Shown in pieces: positions 10,837-18,959 of a stretch of DNA of 64,000 bases. Position 1 is the stretch's first letter, and each line of letters opens with the position of its first letter. The DNA lies in the NCBI GenBank assembly GCA_014529385.2, contig CM043960.1:28863396-28927395 (forward strand), read 5' to 3'. Both the position numbers and the translations under genes were made by a program. Under the pieces are notes generated by a model. That model saw only the letters and a program-made list of their open reading frames with translations. It was not told where the DNA came from and made no database searches. The DNA is from Adiantum capillus-veneris (Eukaryota; Streptophyta; Polypodiopsida; Polypodiales; Pteridaceae).

Positions 10837-12087
10837 TCACCCTCCAGGGTCAAATGGAAAGCTCAAAGCTCCCCCACGCATGGTGTAGAATCCACCTGGA
10901 TCAAAAGTAAAGCATTGCTCATTGCCATCAACCTGTAAAACATGTATATCCAAGCCTTCCTTTGCACTTGTAGGCCAATAGACAGGCCACCCTTCCAGCT
11001 CTTTATAGCACGAAGCTTCGTCACCCTGCATCCATAATCCTTCGTGTCCACTATAAGCATACTTGCCATCACTTGAGAAACCTGAATCATAAGCAACTAT
11101 CCTACCATTTGCTACAGAACCCTCCATGGTATAGTCCACTTGAAAAAAACCTCGCCATTGACACAAAAATATATGTAAAGAAACCTCCAATAACACATGT
11201 ATCCATAGCATCACATAACATAGCAAGACCCTGCCATTTGCCTCCACTTGCTGCATAGCCAAGCAAACCTGGTCACTTTTCAAACCTGTATCCAAACCCT
11301 CTGTAAACGTCTCCACAACCATCTCTTTATACTCAGAAACATGACCTACTAGAGCTTCAACCTGTGCAAATACCTCATCACCAACAAGGTTGACGGCACC
11401 TTCCTTTAATTGGATATGGTGTTGGGTTACCGTCACTCCTTTAATGTGCTCGTAATCAGTTATAAAGAGGCCAGCATGCTTCTTTAGTACCTGCAAATAG
11501 GGTTCTCTCTCTTCTTCTAGTAGGTCCTTAGCTAGCATCTCCTCTAAGCCTGTGGCTTCTTCCTTGTTTAGAGAGTCTTGACCACCTTCTCCTTCTGGGT
11601 TTCGCAGTATTATACCCATGACTTCCAAAGAGCTAGCATCCTCCTCAGATGACTCATCCTCAGATGAAGAGCAGCTGCTTGTGCTCCATTCATCCATATA
11701 AGTCTCCATCTCTAGGTCTTGTTGTCTACCCTGCTTCATGTCATACACAATTTTTTGTTGCTTGCCACCTACCTTATGATTTGGTCGCAACTCAAGGGAA
11801 CCTGTCTCCCAATCTTGCCTAGCTTTCATAGCCATAAGCCAAGGTCTTCCAAGGATTAGCGGATAGCCCTCCCCCTTAGTTGGGATCACATAAGCATCAA
11901 TTGAGATTGCCACACCAAAAGCTGAAACCTTCACTCCATTAACCTTTCCCACACAAGCCACCCTTACATTGTTTGCCATCTTAGCTTGTAAGGAAGTTTG
12001 CTCATTTACTTCCAAACCCAACCTGTGCATTAATTTCTCTGTCATAACACAAATCTCGGCTCCACCATCTACGTACACATTGGAGAC
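10837..12087 (-). CDS. RT-3 protease and C-terminal extension (downstream of a TGA)
   Basis: Same frame as gag and the linker, separated from them by stops. Directly after the TGA comes VYVDGGAEICVMTEKLM, a retropepsin active-site loop of the DGGA type seen in plant retroelements. ISIDAYVIP and YPLILGRPWLMAMKARQDW form the flap and second half. An acidic Ser/Glu stretch and then EPYLQVLKKHAGLF..DYEHIKGV..HHIQLKEGA, the sequence that normally leads into RT, follow. The homology ends abruptly there: RT itself is missing. The final ~190 residues (from VNLVGDEVFAQ to FPFDPGG) match nothing I recognise. They keep an open frame, which is notable for a deletion derivative. Confidence 0.75.
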   Translation of the reverse strand, partial: VSNVYVDGGAEICVMTEKLMHRLGLEVNEQTSLQAKMANNVRVACVGKVNGVKVSAFGVAISIDAYVIPTKGEGYPLILGRPWLMAMKARQDWETGSLELRPNHKVGGKQQKIVYDMKQGRQQDLEMETYMDEWSTSSCSSSEDESSEEDASSLEVMGIILRNPEGEGGQDSLNKEEATGLEEMLAKDLLEEEREPYLQVLKKHAGLFITDYEHIKGVTVTQHHIQLKEGAVNLVGDEVFAQVEALVGHVSEYKEMVVETFTEGLDTGLKSDQVCLAMQQVEANGRVLLCYVMLWIHVLLEVSLHIFLCQWRGFFQVDYTMEGSVANGRIVAYDSGFSSDGKYAYSGHEGLWMQGDEASCYKELEGWPVYWPTSAKEGLDIHVLQVDGNEQCFTFDPGGFYTMRGGALSFPFDPGG

Positions 12088-12669
12088 TCACTGACTCTTA
12101 ATCTCTACATCAATGACTGGCACGATATCCTTCATGCCTCTTGCACTAATAGTCCCAACTGACTTTGCCTTAGCCTTCCTGGTGCTGACCATCTTAGACC
12201 AGGTTCTACGCATCTTTGGGGAAAGGTGGAGGAGTTGCTGCCATGAAATCTTTGGTCCTTGCTTACTCACATCTGCTACCAGGTCGTAAGGTATGGATCC
12301 TACCCCAAGTGGAAAGTCTTCTACTCCTATGTGCCTCCTTGACCTACTCTTCCTTTTCTTGTCTCCTATCACTTGGGAGGAACCCTCATTCCCTTTATCC
12401 GGCTCTGAAGCTTCCATTTCATCAGTTCTTTGTCTCCTAACTCTCTTTATTGGCATGGCAACAGCTTCCTCCATTTTTTCTTTCCCTTTATCCTTACCAT
12501 TGTCAAGACTTATGACAGAGACAGCCCTGTCCTCCCCTCCCGATGGTAGTGGAGGGATCTCTGCTGGTGCTTGTGGTGGTGGAGGAGGGGGTCTCAATAT
12601 TTGGATTGGTGGAGCCACGTGTGCATTTTGTCCATTTAGTGGCCTAGCTCGAGGAGGAGTGACTTGCTA
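12088..12669 (-). CDS. RT-3 proline-rich/basic linker between gag and protease
   Basis: Continues the gag frame after an in-frame TAG (12667-12669) and ends at an in-frame TGA (12088-12090). It begins with a proline run, passes an acidic/basic low-complexity segment (KRVRRQR, DKKRKSRSRR), and ends with IPYDLVADVSKQGPKISWQQ, a conserved stretch that precedes protease in many plant Ty3 elements (PYDLV.DL...A.ITF.QLL). The frame is otherwise open for 176 codons. Confidence 0.7.
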
Positions 12670-13512
12670 GCGAGGAGGCCGTCTTTGATTACCATTTCCT
12701 TGATAGCGTCGTGGATGGGGGCAATAATACATGCCGTGACCTATCTCTCCACAGTTGTAGCAAATGTACTCACGTGCTTGCCTTTGTCCTTCTTGTCTAT
12801 TTCGTTCATTTCCTAGCTGGGGAGCCCTTAGACCTTGAACCAGATTGATGGACAGGCTCTCTAGTTGATTGGTGATTTGTTGAAGTAATTCTTGTTGAGA
12901 GGACTCTTGGTCTGTTGCTCCTGTCCCTGCTACTACCCTTGCCGTAGGTTGAGCTAGCGGTGGAGGCTCCATTCCCCCTTGTAGTTGAGCTTGGAATTTT
13001 AACTTCCTATCCTTCTCCCTTGCATAAGTCATAGCTTTATCAAAGGTATCTGGGAATTTACCTTTTACCTTTTCTCGAAGGATGGGGTAAAGCCCTGCCA
13101 GGAAACATTCCTTCTTTAGGCATTCTGGCGCCCTTTCTCCTTCACATAGTGATGCACACCATTTCTCCCACAGGTTGGAAAAATTTCCTTCATAGCTTCT
13201 ATAGTCATTGGGTGATGTTTGGCGTAGCTCTAAGAGTTGTCTCCATATCTCCTCTGGAGGCTCATGGCGGCGAAATTCTTCGATGAAGGCCATCTTTAAG
13301 GACTCCCAGTCTCTTCTTTCTTCAGGTGCCAAAGTTTGATACCATAATTTTGCACCTTCCCTCAAGACCAAAGGAAAGGCCCTTAACTTAGTAGCTTCGT
13401 CATCCCTTCCCGATACCAGAAAGGCCATTTCCAAATTATCCAAAAAGTCTGGAGCAACCTCCCTAGGCTTACCATAAAAATTAGGGAAGGCCATAAGTGA
13501 GAGAGTAAACAA
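12667..13512 (-). CDS. gag: RT-3 Gag (capsid plus zinc-knuckle nucleocapsid)
   Basis: 281 codons from ATG at 13512 to TAG at 12667. It has a retrotransposon gag domain: FYGKPREVAPDFLDNLEMAF, then LREGAKLWYQTLAPEER and the WESLKMAFIEEFRR helix, with FLAGLYPILREKVKG and ending in MTYAREKDRKL. The nucleocapsid knuckle CYNCGEIGHGMYYC (CX2CX4HX4C) is intact. The length fits a compact plant Ty3 Gag. Protease lies downstream in the same frame behind two stops, so Gag is probably the main product. It packages element RNA in cytoplasmic particles. Confidence 0.9.
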   Translation of the reverse strand: MFTLSLMAFPNFYGKPREVAPDFLDNLEMAFLVSGRDDEATKLRAFPLVLREGAKLWYQTLAPEERRDWESLKMAFIEEFRRHEPPEEIWRQLLELRQTSPNDYRSYEGNFSNLWEKWCASLCEGERAPECLKKECFLAGLYPILREKVKGKFPDTFDKAMTYAREKDRKLKFQAQLQGGMEPPPLAQPTARVVAGTGATDQESSQQELLQQITNQLESLSINLVQGLRAPQLGNERNRQEGQRQAREYICYNCGEIGHGMYYCPHPRRYQGNGNQRRPPR

Positions 13513-13829
13513 TTACACAAACAGCTCCAATTTGTTTTAAAATAGAGTATGGTAATTACAATTTGGAGCTTTAGCACAACTTAGCTCAAAATAGGATGAA
13601 GATCGACACATCAAAGGAATGGTAATAGTCTAGTAAGGGTAGAATGACAGGATGAGGAGAGCGCAAGATTTCCCCAAGTCTCTCGGCTCCAAACAACAGG
13701 GCTATTCTTTGCTGATAAAATATTTTTCTATCAATACAAATATTCACACGGATATGACGCACAAAATGGAAAGGAAACATGCGGGGATCATCATTCTCAT
13801 TATTGGCATCCATACTTACACACAAGAGC
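13513..13829. other. Spacer between RT-3 gag and upstream ORFs
   Basis: About 320 bp without an open frame I would call a gene. It is A/T-rich and may act as leader sequence for gag. Confidence 0.4.
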
Positions 13830-14414
13830 CTAGCTTAGTTGCACCACCTTGGGACCAATGAGCCTGATCAGCCATAGAAGGTCAGCACCTCGGATCACTT
13901 TGACTCTTCCTGATGCATCTGTGAAGACATAAGGCGTGATGGCAACACTTTGTACAATGATGAGCCTTTTAGCAAGCAACAATTGGATGCTATTACCATA
14001 ATCAGCATGACGAATGAAAGTGACACCATTAATGTGCAGCACATCATCAACTAAGATAGTTTCCTTAGATTGAGATAACTTCTTGAAAATTAGCAGCAAA
14101 GGTAGGGCAGGGAGGCTTTTCACCCGGTCTCCAAAGCACTTTGGACAATATCCAAAGTGATCTTCACGCGGACAGGAGGTTGGCTTGGGATTGGTGGTGT
14201 CTGGATTCACAAAGTGCACTGGGAGCACTCGCAGACGGGCGGCAATCTTGTAGGCAAGCCTTCGCCTCTTTGCTTCAGGAGGATTTAGGGGTGAGAGTCG
14301 TGGTTGCAAGTTGGGGGTTGAAGTTGGTTGCTCACTAGCCTTTTTCTTGCCTGTAGTGGTCATGTAATCCCTTATTAATGAGATTAAGCCAAATGTTACC
14401 TTACGCTTGAGCAC
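13830..14414 (-). CDS. RT-3 upstream ORF of unknown function
   Basis: 194 codons on the minus strand. The frame opens with a GTG-type codon; the first ATG is at about 14366 (MTTTGKKK). Visible features are a basic patch EAKRRRLAYK, a CxxC pair in FGYCPKCFG, and a hydrophobic C-terminal third (ILVDDVLHINGVTF, SIQLLLAKRLIIVQ). I recognise no family. It lies between PBS and gag, where some Ty3 lineages carry an extra ORF1. It overlaps the end of the preceding small ORF. Confidence 0.5.
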   Translation of the reverse strand: MLKRKVTFGLISLIRDYMTTTGKKKASEQPTSTPNLQPRLSPLNPPEAKRRRLAYKIAARLRVLPVHFVNPDTTNPKPTSCPREDHFGYCPKCFGDRVKSLPALPLLLIFKKLSQSKETILVDDVLHINGVTFIRHADYGNSIQLLLAKRLIIVQSVAITPYVFTDASGRVKVIRGADLLWLIRLIGPKVVQLS

Positions 14415-14592
14415 GCGCTGCGGCCTTGGGCCACTTAGGTGTAGAGGTGATCTTCCTCCTCTTAGTCGGCTCCTCAGGAAAGAGAGGTCTGGTGATGCTT
14501 TCTCTTCCCTTAATGTGTGTCACAGTACCTTCGTGTATGTTGATGTAGAATATTTCAAGCTCGTGTGCGTTGGAGGTTTCTGGAGCACTCAT
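14401..14592 (-). CDS. RT-3 upstream small ORF
   Basis: From ATG near 14592 (MSAPETSNAHELEIFYINI) to a stop at 14401, about 63 codons. It is basic at the C-terminus (EEPTKRRK). It overlaps both neighbouring ORFs in different frames. The three ORFs may be pieces of one frameshifted ancestral ORF. Function unknown. Confidence 0.35.
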   Translation of the reverse strand: MSAPETSNAHELEIFYINIHEGTVTHIKGRESITRPLFPEEPTKRRKITSTPKWPKAAARAQA

Positions 14593-14612
14593 AGGTTGAG
14601 AGGAGAGGTATA

Positions 14613-14798
14613 TCAAGCTCTTCTTCTCACTCTCCTTCGTTGGCGACGATCACGAACAAGGCATGTAGAAGAACTTACTTCTTGAATTTCAATGACACTG
14701 CAACCTGGTAACAAGACCTCGATGAAAGCTTTTAAGGCCTCTAAAGCCTCCTCCTCATCTGTTCTCCAATTTGCAAACTCCTCACGCCATTCGTCCAT
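14613..14798 (-). CDS. RT-3 first ORF after the 5' LTR
   Basis: 61 codons starting MDEWREEFANWRTDEEEALE, acidic, ending in an arginine-rich tail (RDRRQRRRVRRRA). The ATG is the first one after the PBS. No family recognised. Confidence 0.4.
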   Translation of the reverse strand: MDEWREEFANWRTDEEEALEALKAFIEVLLPGCSVIEIQEVSSSTCLVRDRRQRRRVRRRA

Positions 14799-14851
14799 GT
14801 TGTAGATTGCACATTTTCATTGCTTGTGGAATGAAGGTCTGTGTAGCCCTC

Positions 14852-14869
14852 CTCAGTGGGGGCACCAAA
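14852..14869 (-). other. RT-3 primer-binding site candidate
   Basis: Minus strand TGGTGCCCCCACTGAGG lies one to three bases after the LTR end ...CGCCATCA. It starts TGG as a tRNA 3'-end complement should. Which tRNA it matches I cannot say. Confidence 0.6.
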
Positions 14870-15469
14870 ATGATGGCGGGAAAAAGAGTAGTGCAATCGG
14901 GTGGCCTCTGTACTCGTGCACACTCCACAAACCACGCCTCATGCAAACAAGCAAAGAACAAAACAAAGGGGGCACCACCCTAAATTAAGAGGTTTAGGGA
15001 CCTCACACATAGTGCACATAGGCAAGTGAGACTTCTGGCATTATGATGGCATCAAAACATATGGCAAAACACATAGAAACGAAGCTTAGGGACCTTATGT
15101 AGCATATATATACACAAGACATCAGCTTAACAATACAACGGCATCTGATCATACATAACAAGGATATAGAGAAGCAAGCCAAGGATGGCATAATCCCTTG
15201 TCAAAAAACAATCAACCCAGCAAGTAGGTATGATCCTACTAGCAACACATCAATACCTTAGAGAATGATGGCGAGGATGGTGGCCATGGAGCATGAGAGA
15301 AGACTCCTTATTTAGGTTTTAGGGCTAGTAATGTAGCATACTAGAGGGAGAGAGAGAGAGGGAGAGAGAGTAGAGCTCCATCCATAGCTCCTCGTTGTGA
15401 GCAATGTCGTCCTAGCTTCGTTGCTTGGTGAAGTGGGTGAAATGTTGGTTTTGAGTGAGAGAAGGCCTC

Positions 15470-15479
15470 CTTATATAGG
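15470..15479 (-). promoter_or_regulatory. Candidate TATA box in the RT-3 5' LTR
   Basis: Minus strand CTATATAA with flanks identical to the 3' LTR copy. It is the likely core promoter of RT-3, since it sits in the 5' LTR about 950 nt from its outer end. Confidence 0.4.
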
Positions 15480-16269
15480 TTTCTGAGAGGGTTTAGGATG
15501 AGGGATAAACATGCTTAAATCCGTTGATTGGGGTTACTTTTTGCTTAGGGTGGTCAACAGATTGAGGTCACCTGATATGTCACCATCAAGATATTCTCTA
15601 GAGTGATGTGAGAGGGGAGGGTAAATGCTGATTTTTCTGATTGTGACACATGGGGATAAGGCCTTGACCAACATTTAAGAGTAGGTAAGGTGGCTGTTGA
15701 AACTGGAGGTTCTGCATATGTCAGGGGGGGACCTGTGGGGGGGAGGTGGCAGCTGGGTCCTCCTGAATATCAAATTCTCAAAAAATCCTCAACCATGGCT
15801 TCTTTTGACATGTGTTCTTTGAAAAAATCAGCATGTCTCTTTTCAACTCAAAAGTCTTTATACCTGTTGACTCACCTTTACCATAAGATTTTCCCTTTTT
15901 CTCCTCCTGTAACTGCATTGTTGATGCCCAATCACTGCTTCTAGTAACAGTGAACTGTTACCTACCAAATACTTATGGTGCAGTAAAAAATATTTACCAT
16001 GGGTAAAAAAAGTTACTGTAGGTAAAAAGTGATTTGTATTTACCATGTAGGTGAAAAATATACTATAGGTAAAAAATATTTACTGTGGTAAAAAATATTT
16101 ACTGTCGGTAAAAAAGTGAAAACGGAGTATGCTGTGCTGTGAGTCCACACGAACATCCTCGTGTAAATTTCACTAGAAATTCACACCTAGAATGGGCTAT
16201 TCTGTAAGATATAGGTTGTAGGCATGCATAAGAGCTCGTTCCCAAGTATCTTCTGTCCATGGCACTTTT

Positions 16270-16345
16270 TACTCTTTGGTGCTTGTGAAGTAGATTTTTC
16301 TTCTCTTTCGAGAAGAAAAATCTACTTCACAAGCACCAAAGAGTA
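16270..16345. repeat. Perfect 36-bp inverted repeat with 4-nt loop
   Basis: The left arm 16270-16305 (TACTCTTTGGTGCTTG...) is exactly reverse-complemented at 16310-16345, with loop TTTC. In the other LTR the left arm is followed instead by GATCCCTTGGACTAAAG. The right arm is therefore a new copy made by switching template strand. Confidence 0.97.
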
Positions 16346-16420
16346 GAGTATCCTCATCTCCCCAACAACTGACTGTGCCTTTATTGCATCTTCAGAAGGG
16401 GTCCTAAAAACCATGCATCA

Positions 16421-16479
16421 TGTGTGTGTGTGTGTGTGTGTGTGAGTGAGAGAGAGAGAGAGAGAGAGACAGAGAGAGT
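16421..16479. repeat. (TG)n(AG)n, right half of the split microsatellite
   Basis: TG units, starting with the TGTGT target duplication, followed by an AG tract with a C interruption. Continuation of 8660-8852 across RT-3. Confidence 0.95.
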
Positions 16480-16679
16480 AATCATCAATAGAGTAAAAAA
16501 GTATATCACCCTAAAGTATTCTCCTACCCTCCCTCATCCCCACCTCCCTCCCCCCTCCTTAAACTAATGGTATGTGTATGCAAGTTTTAGGGGGCTACCC
16601 CTATTGTATACGCTTATGCACACTTGCCAAAAAAAACCCTATTGTACAATTATGTGGTACCATACAGAACAGACAAGTG
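16480..16679. other. Short unassigned spacer
   Basis: Pyrimidine-rich near 16540-16560. No coding frame or repeat relationship recognised. Confidence 0.4.
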
Positions 16680-18300
16680 AATCCCCCATGGCTTGAGCAC
16701 CAATGTGGTCATAAGAGAGGTAATTTCTCCATATTTATAGGCATCCCCCTTGCTAGGTTTCCCATTAGGCCTTGCCTGACCGTAGGCCTCACATTACTAT
16801 CATCATACTTCTTCTATCGGTCTTGTGCTTGTTGAATGTCTTGACAAGAAACTTTCAGCATGTCCATATTTTCTTGTATAAAGTCTTTCAATTGCTAAAT
16901 TTTCGTAGTAGCCAACCCCATTATAACCGATGATTTAGGTTGAAAACCGTACATAAGCATGAAAGGACTAAAACGAGTCGTAACATGCTTGGCACTATTA
17001 AAAGAAAGCTCCAAAATAGGGAGAAAACATTCCCAATCGGATTGCTTCTTGCTAGAGTATGCTTGTAGCATATTTTCTAGCACTTCATTAATGCGTCTAC
17101 CCATCTATCTCTAGATGATCTATAATATTAATAGTGAGTTGTGTTTCTGGTCACTTAAACACGTCCCTATAGAAATGACTTTTAAACTTGAGATCACGAT
17201 CCTTCACAATGTTACTGGGAAATCCATATAATCTGTAAAGATTTTCCACAAACAACTTGGCTAGCTCTAGAGTCTTAATAGTGAACTTGGTCGAAATAAA
17301 CTTATAAAATTTAGTCAACTTGCCTACAATCACACATACTGAGTAATGGCCCTGTATGGTGGTTGGTAGACCCACTGTGAAATCCATTGAGATATTCTCC
17401 CATTTACCATTGGGAATCTCCAAAGGATGCAAGAGACATCTTGCTTTCATGCGCTTTGCTTTATTAGTCTGACATTTTTGACAATGGAAGATCATTTATG
17501 CCTAGGTGATCTGCTCTAGGATTGTCAGGACACTCATAGAATTTGGCACCAAATGTCTACATTCATCGGTACACAAACTCTCCCCTTTGTGGAGTAGGTA
17601 CCCATCATGAATGGAAAAATTCTTCTATCGATGCAGCTCATCACTTGAAAGAGGAGAACCAAGTGCCATGAGGAAACAAACACACTACTAGCATTAGAGT
17701 GAGAAGGATCCCTCTTCAGTTGACGTGGCTCCACACCCTGGAGTATGCATCATCATGCTCACATATACTCTTCAAAGAAACCAAAAATTCATTTCTAAGT
17801 TCTGTGAAGAGAAGTGAGTTGATCTCAAACACCTTACTAAGAGCATCAGCTACCACATTGTATCATCCTTTACGATAGCAGAGCTTTGCATTGTACTCTT
17901 GAAGAATTTGAGTCTACCATGACTTTTGACCCTTCAAATCAGATTGTTCAATAAACCACTTTATACTTTCATGGTCAAAACACTATTTCAAATTGAGCAC
18001 CATACAAATAATGGTTCCATGATTTTAGAGCAGACACTATTACATAGAGATCTTTGTTATAAAAGTAGAATTATTTTGCTATGCAAAATTGTGTTTCTTG
18101 CTTTTTAATGCAGTTGGCCTTTCTTCTTGTAGAAGAACTTCTCCAATAGCTCGATTACTTGCATCTCTCTCCAGCACAAAAGGTTTCATTGGATCCACAA
18201 CATTTAAGATGAGTGTAGTAGCTAGAGCGACCTTAAGTGCATCAAAATTTTTTGTTGAGCTTCTCCCCAATGAAATGCTTTGCCCTTGGATAAGTCAGAG
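16680..18300 (-). pseudogene. RT-2 pol fragment (right copy): integrase, tether, RNase H
   Basis: Minus strand, right to left: RNase H start GKAFHWGEAQQK, VDPMKPFVLERDASNRAIGE with the catalytic Asp; tether near 17530-17900; integrase zinc finger end IFHCQKCQTNKAKRMKA; core ENISMDFTVGLP with first Asp, VIVGKLTKFYKFI where the family has D before the K/R (here G), VKDRDLKFKSHF with second Asp; then NEVLENMLQAYSSKKQSDWE and FSPFMLMYGFQP. The catalytic-Glu segment around 17110-17150 is degraded. The C-terminal part seen in the left copy is deleted at about 16800. Several frameshifts; non-functional. Confidence 0.85.
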
Positions 18301-18840
18301 AAAGTGGTGGGAGTTGTATCCTTGGTGAATGTGCCAGCCGTCTTCCTATCCCTGGCTCTCATTGTCATTCCTTCAATTGGCAGCTTTAATGTCTCAGCCA
18401 CTATGTCCTTGTTGATAACCACTTCAACTTTTTGGCCTTGTTGATCCGTGATTTGAGGAGATCCATCTTCTTTGATAGTGGATAATAGTTCAAAGGCCCA
18501 CTGGAAATCTACTCCACATGGCTCTTGGTCGTAGAATTCTCAAAGACCTAGTCTTTTATTTTCTTCTTTAGTGTCTGGCTTTGTGGCTACATCATAAACT
18601 TCCTTGGGTAGCATTTGTAACTCTACCTAGTTTCCATCTCCACTCTTGAACCTGCTGGTGAAGACTGTAGTGTTGTTTTCTTCAAGTTGTTCTTTGGATA
18701 GGTAGGTTGCCTCTATTGTTTTCACACAGAGCTCGGCTCCAACTGGTATGGTGGCAATTATTGCAGCTTTTCCTTCTGAGTCATTCTTTTCTTTTCCTTC
18801 TCAATAGCTTGCATTGCACCTAGTAGGAGAATACAATGTC
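18240..18840 (-). pseudogene. N-terminal fragment of an unidentified TE-associated ORF
   Basis: The minus strand reads YDQEPCGVDFQWAFELLSTI, then INKDIVAETLKLPIEGMTM. Frames on either side are broken. The E..KLP.EG motif recalls the N-terminal part of large plant transposon-associated proteins, but I cannot name the family. The frame joins RT-2 RNase H at about 18300 with no LTR between them, so two unrelated elements are fused there. It may be the missing N-terminus of the coiled-coil ORF at 58508-60280; this is inference. Confidence 0.45.
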
Positions 18841-18959
18841 AAAGTTAGAAAATTCCACGGATTCCCGCTCTGAAATGTCTTGTGTCTGAATTGCTGGCAA
18901 ATGATGTCCATTTTGCTTCAAATCAATTTTGGAGCATGCATAGATGCATAAAGACATGT

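Larger units (their letters stand above)
8853..16420 (-). mobile_element. RT-3, complete non-autonomous LTR retrotransposon (gag-protease only)
   Basis: A 7568-bp element flanked by TGTGT target duplications (8848-8852 and 16421-16425). Direct repeats TGATGGCGGG...CATGCATCA of 1517 and 1550 bp are its LTRs. On the minus strand the order is 5' LTR, PBS, three short ORFs, gag with zinc knuckle, spacer, protease, unusual C-terminal extension, kelch-like fragment, PPT, 3' LTR. No RT, RNase H or integrase lies between PPT and PBS, so it depends on enzymes from another element. The LTRs are highly similar, which suggests relatively recent insertion. It is the best-preserved element in the window. 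Confidence 0.95.
14871..16420 (-). repeat. RT-3 5' LTR
   Basis: 1550 bp, TGATGGCGGG...CATGCATCA on the plus strand. It carries a perfect 36-bp inverted repeat at 16270-16345 not present in the partner LTR, and one additional copy of the GGTAAAAAATAT motif near 16070. It should drive transcription of the element on the minus strand. Confidence 0.97.

Noticed and set aside
12293-12670. Plus-strand 125-codon ORF
   Set aside because: Antisense of the RT-3 proline-rich linker; its Gly-run mirrors the Pro-run.
8853-16420. Integrated pararetrovirus or other viral origin
   Set aside because: There are true LTRs, target duplications, PPT and PBS, and no movement protein or viral coat motif.
7736-18300. 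One RT-2 element split in two by RT-3
   Set aside because: Both sides contain the GCTAGGTT.CCCA.TAGGCC block, and the right side lacks the integrase C-terminus present on the left, so they are two copies or rearranged fragments rather than two halves. RT-3 itself only split the TG microsatellite.
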